This document shows positions 1 through 5,389 of a DNA stretch of 5,389 bases, piece after piece. The notes under the pieces were generated by a model. The model was given only the letters and a program-made list of their open reading frames with translations, made no database searches and was not told the DNA's origin. The position numbers were made by a program, and so were the translations under genes. This stretch comes from Gammaproteobacteria bacterium (GTDB taxonomy: Bacteria; Pseudomonadota; Gammaproteobacteria; Steroidobacterales; SZUA-146), in NCBI GenBank assembly GCA_003228965.1, contig QIGP01000304.1, forward strand, positions 1-5,389, written 5' to 3'. Each line of letters begins with the position of its first letter. Position 1 is the stretch's first letter.

Positions 1-1798
1 CGTTGCCATAGGTCGCTACGGTGTTATCTACGCCCGACGGATTACCGTGAGCAATTTTTTCAGATTCGAAGGCCAATTCGTTAATTTGTGCGTCGCCAAG
101 ATCAAGTTTGTAGTGATCGCTCAAAGCCCGAATAATGGCAACAGCTATGGCCGATGATCCCCCTAGCCCCATGGCTCGAGGGACAGTTGGAGCGACTTCC
201 AAAGTCATATTCTGGTCGGTCAAACCCAGGCGCTCCAATATAAGCGCTGCCGGTTTCTCGTAAGAGCGTTGTTTCGCTGGGTCGCGCTCTAGATAGTAGT
301 CAACGCCCCAGTTTGGAATACTCAGTCGCACGCCGTCGCTACCTGGAGCCACTCGTGCCCGAATGGCCAAAGGAACCGGTAACGCCAGAGCATGGCGGTT
401 ATAGACAACGGAATGTTCGCCCAACAAAATAATTTTACCGTGACCGACAGAACCTTCGTTAGCCACACATATTTCCGTAACCGCAGACGCCGATTCATTC
501 TCGGTCACCACTTCGTCGATCAGCTCTTTAGCTTTCCAGATTTTAATTTCCTGGCTGGCAAGTAAACGGTCGACTATCCGGTCGAATATTTCGCTGCTGG
601 CGCCTGCCGCCATAACCACACTTCGGGCGTGCAAGGTCATGTGGCCTTTTTGAATACCTTCGGTAGCCAGCGCCTTAAGCGCGGCAAAGTTTTGCGCAAG
701 GCCAACGGCGCCCATCAGTTGTGCAAGCTCAGTCGCCGACTCGACACCGGTCATACGTAAATTCATGGCAACGGTTGGATTGGACTGTAACGGTCCACCC
801 ACAATGCCAACCTTAATGGGTAGCGCCAGCGTACCTACCAGATCGCCCTTGTTGTTTTTACTCCAGGCGCTGAGGCTAGTGTAGTGAGAGCCTCTGGCGG
901 CATAGGCGTGTACGCCGGCTTCAACCGCGCGCCAGTCATTACCGGTTGCAAGCACCAACGCATCGACCCCGTTCATTATGCCTTTGTTGTGCGTCGCCGC
1001 CCGATAGGGGTCAACGCGGGCGAATTCACTGGCGATAATGATGCCGTCACGCACCTGCTCTCCCGTGTAACCCGAACCACTCCCGGCACCACCAAGGGCG
1101 GCGACGGGAATTGTGGCGCGTGCCGTGACCATGGAGCGGTCTGTCAGGTTTGAGAGAATGCGTAGAAAAACCTTGCCGCCGGTGAGCTTCTCGACCAATG
1201 GCGCGACTGCTTCGCACATAGTATTGACCAAATTGGCACCCATGGCGTCGCACGTATTGACCAGTAAGTGCATGACCAGCATGTCGCCAATTTCATTGCC
1301 CGTCGAGTGTGTGAATACTTCTATGTCTTCAGCACCGCCGCCGCGCGCAACCATGTTCGGGTGCATGCTGTTGGCAAGATTTAGAATTTCGGTTTTGTTC
1401 TCGAGTAGCCTGGCTCTGGCATTTTGAGTATGCGCGACCCCTACTACTTGCACCTGACCAATCAGTATCGGGTCGGTGCTGGTTGTATGAAAACCGCCCG
1501 ACTCACGAACCATTTTGGCGGCAGAACTGAGCGCCGCCACAATTGACGGTTCTTCAACGACTAACGGCACCACATAGTCTTTACCGTTGACCAGAAAATT
1601 CAGCCCAAGACCTACTGGCAGACCCATAACGCCGATGACGTTTTCGATCATCTTGTCGGCGCCGTCGATTTTCAGTGTATGGTCGCCCGTGGCCAGAGCG
1701 CGATAGTCGGCCTCGCCCACAATGCCACGCGAACGTACAGCTTCAACTCTCTGTTCAAGCGTCATCTTGTAAAAACGGGGTATGCGAGATTTATCCAA
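1..1798 (-). CDS. mvaA: Class II HMG-CoA reductase fused to mevalonate kinase (3' end cut by window edge)
   Basis: This bifunctional protein would reduce HMG-CoA to mevalonate and then phosphorylate it to mevalonate-5-phosphate in the cytosol. The frame is open for 599 codons and runs off the left edge. Residues 1-431 form a complete class II reductase: VVEEPSIVAA carries catalytic Glu83, THNKGIMNG Lys272, TGNDWRAVEAG Asp288 and GIQKGHMTLHAR His386, with DAMGAN at 184-189. After a linker at about 432-448, a GHMP kinase domain begins: GHGKIILLGEHSVVY (452-466), an ATP loop GLGGSSA (544-550), and HGNPSGVDNTVATYG (584-598) with the expected catalytic Asp591. That last motif is diagnostic of mevalonate kinase; the rest lies outside the window. 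The TTG at 1798 is chosen because it keeps the family N-terminus DKSRIPRFYK, puts the catalytic Glu at position 83 as in P. mevalonii, and has AGGGA nine bases upstream. The ATG at 1765 would remove the first 11 residues; a TTG at 1843 is also open. No stop or frameshift separates the domains. Confidence 0.95.
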   Translation of the reverse strand, partial: MDKSRIPRFYKMTLEQRVEAVRSRGIVGEADYRALATGDHTLKIDGADKMIENVIGVMGLPVGLGLNFLVNGKDYVVPLVVEEPSIVAALSSAAKMVRESGGFHTTSTDPILIGQVQVVGVAHTQNARARLLENKTEILNLANSMHPNMVARGGGAEDIEVFTHSTGNEIGDMLVMHLLVNTCDAMGANLVNTMCEAVAPLVEKLTGGKVFLRILSNLTDRSMVTARATIPVAALGGAGSGSGYTGEQVRDGIIIASEFARVDPYRAATHNKGIMNGVDALVLATGNDWRAVEAGVHAYAARGSHYTSLSAWSKNNKGDLVGTLALPIKVGIVGGPLQSNPTVAMNLRMTGVESATELAQLMGAVGLAQNFAALKALATEGIQKGHMTLHARSVVMAAGASSEIFDRIVDRLLASQEIKIWKAKELIDEVVTENESASAVTEICVANEGSVGHGKIILLGEHSVVYNRHALALPVPLAIRARVAPGSDGVRLSIPNWGVDYYLERDPAKQRSYEKPAALILERLGLTDQNMTLEVAPTVPRAMGLGGSSAIAVAIIRALSDHYKLDLGDAQINELAFESEKIAHGNPSGVDNTVATYGN

Positions 1799-1807
1799 AG
1801 GAGACAG

Positions 1808-1812
1808 TCCCT
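1808..1812 (-). promoter_or_regulatory. Candidate ribosome binding site for the TTG start at 1798
   Basis: AGGGA on the minus strand lies nine bases before the TTG at 1798. Neither the ATG at 1765 nor the TTG at 1843 has a comparable purine-rich site at a proper distance. Together with N-terminal resemblance to class II HMG-CoA reductases, this decides the chosen start. Confidence 0.45.
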
Positions 1813-1822
1813 GAGTCTGAAG

Positions 1823-1868
1823 TGCCTGTTCAAGTACAGGCAAACGAGTGAATCACACATCCATGTGT
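1823..1868 (-). repeat. Two adjacent inverted repeats in the leader of the reductase-kinase gene
   Basis: The first is a perfect 7-bp stem, TGCCTGT/ACAGGCA, at 1823-1829 and 1836-1842 with a 6-base loop. The second is ACACAT/ATGTGT at 1855-1860 and 1863-1868, separated by CC, which suits a protein-binding palindrome better than an RNA hairpin. Both lie between the upstream stop codon and the chosen TTG start. If the TTG at 1843 were the true start, the first stem would be coding sequence. A regulatory function is inference; the symmetry is directly visible. Confidence 0.45.
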
Positions 1869-1873
1869 CGTGT

Positions 1874-1919
1874 ACCGAATCTATTGTACCGGCCTGCTCG
1901 CCCCAGCACTAGATTCGGT
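1874..1919. repeat. 10-bp perfect inverted repeat across the phosphomevalonate kinase stop codon
   Basis: ACCGAATCTA at 1874-1883 pairs perfectly with TAGATTCGGT at 1910-1919 around a 26-base loop. The right arm contains the TAG stop of phosphomevalonate kinase. No run of T follows on the minus strand, so it is not a classic intrinsic terminator. It may stabilise the 3' end of the upstream message, weaken readthrough, or bind a regulator. The heptamer TGTACCG also appears twice here as a direct repeat (1871-1877 and 1885-1891), 14 bases apart. Confidence 0.4.
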
Positions 1920-2952
1920 GACAGGCCCTACCGGTTCCGAGGTTAAGCTGTGCGAACCCGGCCTTCACTGCCTTGTCCGCGAACCTCTCTAACGCTTTGA
2001 TATCAAGGGAATAACCTACGCCAATATCGCCGTTTCCGGCACCGCTTGGCTTGTACACAACGCCACTATTGATCGCAAGTTTGCCCAGCTCCCTGTGAGA
2101 AGAGCTCATAATATCCACGCCTACGGTACGACCAAATTCTGACAGATTGTGGCCGTAGTCGCCGCACAGATGAATGAACTGCTCGGAATCGCTGCGTGCG
2201 AGTGCATCAGCTCCTTGTCCGGCCAACTCCAGAAGCGGAGTCAATGCGGTGGTAAACTGGCCTGGGTGCTTGCTTTGAAAATCGGCCAATGTACCGAGTG
2301 CCTGGGAAGTCGATGCCGGCTTTCCGGCCCACACAGGAGTCATGTGTAGGTCGGCAGGTAGGCTCACTGGGGCCATAACCGGCAACGTATGCGAGCCTGT
2401 CCTGCGAAACGAAAACGTACCGCCCAGAACACCAGCGCCAACGTCGGCGCCACTGCCCCGGCCGTGTTGAAACGCTCGATGTACATTAAACACGAAGTCC
2501 GGCGGCAGCACAGCGGCGCCCTGCTGTTCGTTCGCGTACGCCACAATCGCTTGCGTCAGGGCGTGGGCGATTGCGGCACTGGAACCAAGACCCAGTTTGT
2601 TGTGTTGATGAAATAGCGCCCGACTGTCGACGTTGCATTTGATGCGACCGAGTGGTTCACTCAGCACACCGCAAGCCGACAGCGCGTCTAAAATTGTCAT
2701 GACCAACCGATGCTCAGGAGCAGGCTTGCTAAAGTTGAGCCCATTGCGGAAGTACGCGTGCAAGGGCGCAAGCTTTGCACCCAGACTGCACACTTCAACC
2801 CCGGCTGCGCTGCCTGTCGCCGCTTCAACGGTAACTTCAACATAGCGATCCACGGCCTGGACTATGGCGGGGCCCCCGAACAACACGGCATATTCACCAA
2901 GCAGAAAAAGTTTACCTGGAGAACGTACAGTGACTGCCTTTTGAGAAGCCAC
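1909..2952 (-). CDS. mvaK2: Phosphomevalonate kinase (GHMP family)
   Basis: This enzyme would phosphorylate mevalonate-5-phosphate to mevalonate-5-diphosphate with ATP, the step between the kinase domain of the downstream fusion and the decarboxylase encoded upstream. The 347-residue protein has all three GHMP motifs: SPGKLFLLGEYAVL (11-24), the ATP loop KLGLGSSAA (119-127), and the C-terminal KPSGAGNGDIGVG (301-313). The middle motif HGRGSGADVGAG (163-174) and the PSGAGNGD form match phosphomevalonate kinases rather than mevalonate kinases, which carry HGxPSGVDN. Length is normal for the family. The start is GTG, preceded in frame by TAG only two codons upstream, and no other start codon precedes motif 1, so GTG is the only reasonable choice although no clear Shine-Dalgarno sequence is visible. 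It lies 150 bp downstream of mvaD. Mevalonate kinase is the main alternative and is disfavoured by the motifs. Confidence 0.9.
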   Translation of the reverse strand: MASQKAVTVRSPGKLFLLGEYAVLFGGPAIVQAVDRYVEVTVEAATGSAAGVEVCSLGAKLAPLHAYFRNGLNFSKPAPEHRLVMTILDALSACGVLSEPLGRIKCNVDSRALFHQHNKLGLGSSAAIAHALTQAIVAYANEQQGAAVLPPDFVFNVHRAFQHGRGSGADVGAGVLGGTFSFRRTGSHTLPVMAPVSLPADLHMTPVWAGKPASTSQALGTLADFQSKHPGQFTTALTPLLELAGQGADALARSDSEQFIHLCGDYGHNLSEFGRTVGVDIMSSSHRELGKLAINSGVVYKPSGAGNGDIGVGYSLDIKALERFADKAVKAGFAQLNLGTGRACHRI

Positions 2953-2956
2953 TAAC

Positions 2957-2989
2957 TAATGAACCGCTCGTTGACCATCGAGTTCATTA
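2957..2989 (-). repeat. Imperfect inverted repeat immediately upstream of the phosphomevalonate kinase start
   Basis: On the plus strand TAATGAAC, a 3-base insertion and TCG (2957-2970) face CGAGTTCATTA (2979-2989) across the 8-base loop TTGACCAT. This gives about 11 pairs with one bulge. It begins five bases before the GTG start and occupies the place where a Shine-Dalgarno sequence would lie; none is evident. It could hide or shape the initiation region, or be an operator. Function is inferred. Confidence 0.4.
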
Positions 2990-3016
2990 AAAGCGAACCG
3001 ATGGACTAGTGGGCCA

Positions 3017-3047
3017 TCTATACACACGCACTTCACCAAGCCACCAA
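3017..3047 (-). promoter_or_regulatory. Weak candidate promoter in the mvaD-phosphomevalonate kinase gap
   Basis: Minus-strand TATAGA (3022-3017) resembles a -10 box. The best partner is TTGGTG (3047-3042) with a long 19-base spacer, matching only the TTG of a consensus -35. The 150-bp gap from 2953 to 3102 is long for an operon and holds no supported ORF, so a separate promoter is plausible, but this match is poor. Confidence 0.15.
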
Positions 3048-3102
3048 ATTGAGGCAAGCGATTCTGGAACGTACATTGAAAAAGAGTGACATCACGCAGG
3101 CG

Positions 3103-4086
3103 TTAATGGTCGGTCACTATGTGCGCACCGGAGCCCAGGCCCGTCCGCAACACGCGGGTCACACCGTTGACTTCTTTAAGTGCGGTCGCAACCTGATTGC
3201 CATAACCTGGCGCGCAGACGGCCTTAAGCTGGGGGCCGGCATCGATGGTGAAAAACACAGGAATACCGTCGGCCCGAAGACTACGCACAGCGTGAATACA
3301 GGCAACCGTCGTGTGATTCCAGTAAACAAGCCCGGGCCTTGCCGACAACATCAGTCCGTGCATTTTCAAACAACTGTATTCGGAAACGTCTGCAAGACTT
3401 GAAAAATCTCTGGCACGAATGGCTTCAATGGCCTGCTCGATATCGACGTTCTGGGTTTCGATAAAGGACTGATAGAACCCGGACGTTGTTCGCGTTGCTT
3501 CCATGCCGACTGTCGACGAAACGTCCTTGGCCGTTTCCGAAGCAATGGCCACGACAACTTCCAGCGGCCATTCAGTGCCTGCCAATAACTGCGTTGCAAT
3601 GGCATCTTTGCCGTCGTCGCGTTCGCCCAAATGCATTTGGGCAAATCCTCCAAACAGCGAACGTGCAGCAGAGCCAGAACCGATGCGTGCAAACGCCGAA
3701 AGCTCTTGTGCAGACAGTTCAGTTCCAAACGCCTGATTAAGCGCCTTGACCAAAGCCGCATAGCCTGAGGCAGAAGACGCCAAACCCGCCGCTGTTGGAA
3801 AATTGTTCTCACTCGTCACCTGAACTTTTTTATCAATGCCCGACAGATTGCGAAACGCTTGTGCAAGCTGCCCAAGCTTCTTTACTTGTGCGGGAGTTGA
3901 GCTTGCACCGTTGAGAACAAGCTGATCTTCACCCTGTGCCTGGCTTAAGCAAAGTTGTGTGGTTGTGACCAGAGTATCCAGCGTAATCGACACGGAACCT
4001 ACGGCGGGCAAGTTAAGCGAAGTGTCGCGCTTACCCCAATATTTAACTAACGCAATGTTCGGATGCGCGACCGCGAAAACGGCCAT
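3103..4086 (-). CDS. mvaD: Diphosphomevalonate decarboxylase
   Basis: This GHMP-fold enzyme would convert mevalonate-5-diphosphate to isopentenyl diphosphate with ATP hydrolysis and loss of CO2, ending the mevalonate pathway. Numbering from the ATG at 4086 (327 residues), it has HPNIALVKYWGKRD (8-21), the ATP-binding segment FPTAAGLASSASGYAAL (96-112), SGSAARSLFGG (137-147) with the conserved active-site Arg142, KDVSSTVGM (187-195), and TIDAGP (280-285) with the expected catalytic Asp282. The full length and all hallmark residues indicate a functional enzyme. The ATG at 4086 is preferred because GGAG lies eight bases upstream and the protein then begins just before the first motif, as in relatives. 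The frame extends to a GTG at 4158, adding 24 residues, but that start has no good ribosome site. It is the first gene of the minus-strand series and is divergent from ispA. Phosphomevalonate decarboxylase is less likely because a phosphomevalonate kinase is encoded next door. Confidence 0.95.
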   Translation of the reverse strand: MAVFAVAHPNIALVKYWGKRDTSLNLPAVGSVSITLDTLVTTTQLCLSQAQGEDQLVLNGASSTPAQVKKLGQLAQAFRNLSGIDKKVQVTSENNFPTAAGLASSASGYAALVKALNQAFGTELSAQELSAFARIGSGSAARSLFGGFAQMHLGERDDGKDAIATQLLAGTEWPLEVVVAIASETAKDVSSTVGMEATRTTSGFYQSFIETQNVDIEQAIEAIRARDFSSLADVSEYSCLKMHGLMLSARPGLVYWNHTTVACIHAVRSLRADGIPVFFTIDAGPQLKAVCAPGYGNQVATALKEVNGVTRVLRTGLGSGAHIVTDH

Positions 4087-4215
4087 TTCGGTCACTCCGC
4101 TTGCGCCCAATTGTTCGCTCGGGACGGTGCTCTTGCCGATGTTTTTCGATTCCTTCACGATGCCAAGTCTAACCTGTCCTGAGACGACTTGCTAAAAACG
4201 TGCTCTCGCCCGACA
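4087..4215. other. Divergent intergenic region between mvaD and ispA
   Basis: These 129 bases separate the start codons of two divergently read genes and should hold both promoters. GGAG at 4095-4098 on the minus strand is a good ribosome site for mvaD. No convincing -35/-10 pair was found on either strand, and no strong palindrome was seen. If the alternative starts are used (GTG 4158 for mvaD, TTG 4189 for ispA), the gap shrinks to 30 bases, too little for two ordinary promoters, which argues mildly against both being used. Confidence 0.5.
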
Positions 4216-5172
4216 ATGCATCCTATGCTCAAGAATACAGCTAACAATGGTCAGTCGACCGTGCACGCCAACAGCGACGCGTCCTCTTTTGGCCAGCGCG
4301 TGGCGCACTATCGCGACCGCATCGATAACTGTCTTGTTCATGTTATCCCGAACGAAAACACCTTCCCCGAACATTTGCACAAGGCCATGAGGTATTCCGT
4401 TTTGGGCGGAGGGAAACGGGTAAGGCCATTACTGACCTACGCCTGCGGAGAGGTGTTAAACCTCGAACCTGTGTTACTCGACGCACCCGCTGCCGCAGTC
4501 GAACTTATCCATGCGTTTTCACTGGTCCACGACGACCTGCCCGCCATGGACGATGACGCTTTGCGTCGCGGACGAGCCACCACCCACGTTGCGTTTGACG
4601 AAGCTACAGCCATTTTGGCAGGAGACGCGCTACAGGCACTGGCATTCGATCTGCTCGCCTCTTACCCGGCTTTGAATGACTATCCACAATCTCGCATTCG
4701 CATGATGCACTGCCTGTCGAGTGCGGCAGGGTCCACCGGCATGACCGGAGGACAGGCGCAAGACCTTATGGCCGAAGGCAAAATGCTCGCACCTGACGAA
4801 CTGCAACTTATGCATGAGCGCAAAACCGGCTACCTGATTCAAGCGGCTGTTATGATGGCCTGCGACGCAAGCTCAACGCTCGAGCCCGAACACCGCGATT
4901 CCATTCACGGCTACGCCGATCGAATCGGTCTTGCGTTTCAGGTTTGCGACGACATTCTCGATGTTGAAAGCTCCACTAAAACGCTAGGAAAACCTCAAGG
5001 TTCGGACATCGCTGCGAATAAAGCAACGTACCCTTCAGTGTTGGGCATGAGTGCCGCAAAAGCGCACCTCGAACAACTCTATGAGGCATCCATTGCAGCG
5101 CTAGACTCGCTGCCTTTCAATACCGAACCGCTGCGCTGGATGGCCGACTACATTACCCGCCGCAATCACTAG
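4216..5172 (+). CDS. ispA: Farnesyl diphosphate synthase (IspA-type polyprenyl synthetase)
   Basis: This cytosolic prenyltransferase would condense DMAPP with two IPP units to give GPP and then FPP, the precursor of quinone side chains, undecaprenyl phosphate and carotenoids or hopanoids where present. From the ATG at 4216 it has 318 residues. It shows LGGGKRVRP (63-71) for IPP binding, the first aspartate-rich motif DDLPAMD (106-112) followed by RRGRATTH, and the second, DDILD (245-249), then KTLGKPQGSD. Phe101, five residues before the first motif, and the four-residue spacing inside that motif fit bacterial type II FPP synthases, whereas CrtE-type GGPP synthases usually have a smaller residue there. 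The end YITRRNH mirrors E. coli IspA. The frame can start at TTG 4189 or ATG 4225; none has a strong ribosome site, and the N-terminus is about 15-20 residues longer than in E. coli IspA. It consumes the IPP made by the divergent cluster. Confidence 0.95.
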   Translation: MHPMLKNTANNGQSTVHANSDASSFGQRVAHYRDRIDNCLVHVIPNENTFPEHLHKAMRYSVLGGGKRVRPLLTYACGEVLNLEPVLLDAPAAAVELIHAFSLVHDDLPAMDDDALRRGRATTHVAFDEATAILAGDALQALAFDLLASYPALNDYPQSRIRMMHCLSSAAGSTGMTGGQAQDLMAEGKMLAPDELQLMHERKTGYLIQAAVMMACDASSTLEPEHRDSIHGYADRIGLAFQVCDDILDVESSTKTLGKPQGSDIAANKATYPSVLGMSAAKAHLEQLYEASIAALDSLPFNTEPLRWMADYITRRNH

Positions 5173-5256
5173 CCTGCATTATTCATGAGTGCGCTGACAC
5201 TGCGTACTTGGGAAGGACATACAAGGTTGAAAAGACAGTGGACAATTTGACAGACT

Positions 5257-5282
5257 GCGGTACACACCGCTTGATGGTTTTT
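5257..5282 (+). terminator. Weak candidate intrinsic terminator after ispA
   Basis: GCGGT (5257-5261) pairs with ACCGC (5266-5270) around ACAC, and five T residues lie at 5278-5282. The stem is only 5 bp and a seven-base spacer separates it from the T run, so it is weaker than a standard terminator. Its position, 85 bases after the ispA stop and before the end of the convergent ORF, fits a terminator. The remainder of 5173-5288 holds no supported gene. Confidence 0.3.
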
Positions 5283-5288
5283 CGCTCA

Positions 5289-5389
5289 CTATGGCACAGC
5301 CATTTGCGCCGATCCCCCTTGAGCCATAGCTACGGCTATGTCCCGGCGGGCGATCAGCACAACTGCCCACACCACAGCGGCGATAAATT
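5289..5389 (-). CDS. C-terminal fragment of an unidentified, probably membrane, protein
   Basis: A minus-strand frame entering from the right edge gives 32 codons before a TAG at 5291-5289. It begins FIAAVVWAVVLIARRD, a hydrophobic stretch ending in two arginines like the end of a transmembrane helix, followed by a short Ala/Gln/Gly-rich tail ending in MAVP. Composition and position, converging on ispA with about 116 bp between, are those expected of a real gene end. The family cannot be recognised from 32 residues. The overlapping minus-strand frame (5179-5370) is rich in Ser, Arg, Gly and Pro and looks like a shadow. The call rests on hydrophobic pattern alone. Confidence 0.4.
   Translation of the reverse strand, partial: FIAAVVWAVVLIARRDIAVAMAQGGSAQMAVP

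Noticed and set aside
884..1427. Plus- and minus-strand ORFs of 68-104 residues in the reductase region
   Set aside because: They lie wholly within the HMG-CoA reductase coding sequence, whose active-site motifs are intact; they are shadow frames.
1679..1912. Plus-strand 77-residue ORF across the reductase N-terminus and leader
   Set aside because: It is antisense to conserved reductase sequence and has no recognisable protein features or ribosome site.
2149..2955. Several plus-strand ORFs of 66-81 residues opposite phosphomevalonate kinase
   Set aside because: They overlap a complete, motif-bearing gene on the minus strand and show no protein-like features.
3072..3098. Possible terminator after mvaD (GTGACATCAC palindrome with a run of five T on the minus strand)
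   Set aside because: The palindrome can form only about three pairs with a workable loop, too weak for an intrinsic terminator despite the T run.
3049..3402. Plus-strand 117-residue ORF overlapping the 3' end of mvaD
   Set aside because: Most of it is antisense to the conserved mvaD C-terminus (TIDAGP region), with no ribosome site or recognisable motif.
3366..3812. Minus-strand 148-residue ORF inside mvaD
   Set aside because: It is a shifted frame of the mvaD coding sequence, rich in Arg and Leu, with no motif; mvaD carries all its catalytic motifs in the other frame.
5179..5370. Minus-strand 63-residue ORF near the right edge
   Set aside because: Its composition is low-complexity (Ser, Arg, Gly, Pro), it matches no family I recognise, and it overlaps a frame with a more plausible membrane-protein C-terminus.

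Overview
The window is an isoprenoid-precursor locus from a bacterium, most likely a proteobacterium and probably a gammaproteobacterium. That placement is inferred from the divergent prenyl synthase, which closely resembles E. coli IspA along its whole length, and from a class II HMG-CoA reductase that resembles the Pseudomonas mevalonii enzyme. Most gammaproteobacteria use the MEP (deoxyxylulose phosphate) route, so a mevalonate cluster here marks a less common lineage or an acquired pathway. No taxon can be named from the sequence alone.

Four genes carry the content. Three lie on the minus strand and read right to left: diphosphomevalonate decarboxylase (4086-3103), phosphomevalonate kinase (2952-1909), and a large ORF (1798 to beyond base 1). 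The large ORF joins a complete class II HMG-CoA reductase to a mevalonate kinase domain that is cut by the left edge. Between 4086 and 4216 the direction switches, and a farnesyl diphosphate synthase gene (ispA) reads rightward to 5172. The last 101 bases on the minus strand probably encode the C-terminus of an unidentified membrane protein, converging on ispA.

Together the genes supply HMG-CoA -> mevalonate -> mevalonate-5-phosphate -> mevalonate-5-diphosphate -> IPP, and then IPP + DMAPP -> GPP -> FPP. HMG-CoA synthase, acetoacetyl-CoA thiolase and IPP isomerase are not in the window and would be expected beyond the left edge or elsewhere in the genome.

The most unusual feature is the HMG-CoA reductase-mevalonate kinase fusion, in which consecutive enzymes are joined by a linker of only about 17 residues. 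The gaps between the minus-strand genes (about 110 and 150 bp) are longer than in a tightly packed operon and contain inverted repeats beside weak or non-ATG starts, so the genes may be individually controlled. No RNA genes, insertion sequences, CRISPR arrays or phage genes were seen.
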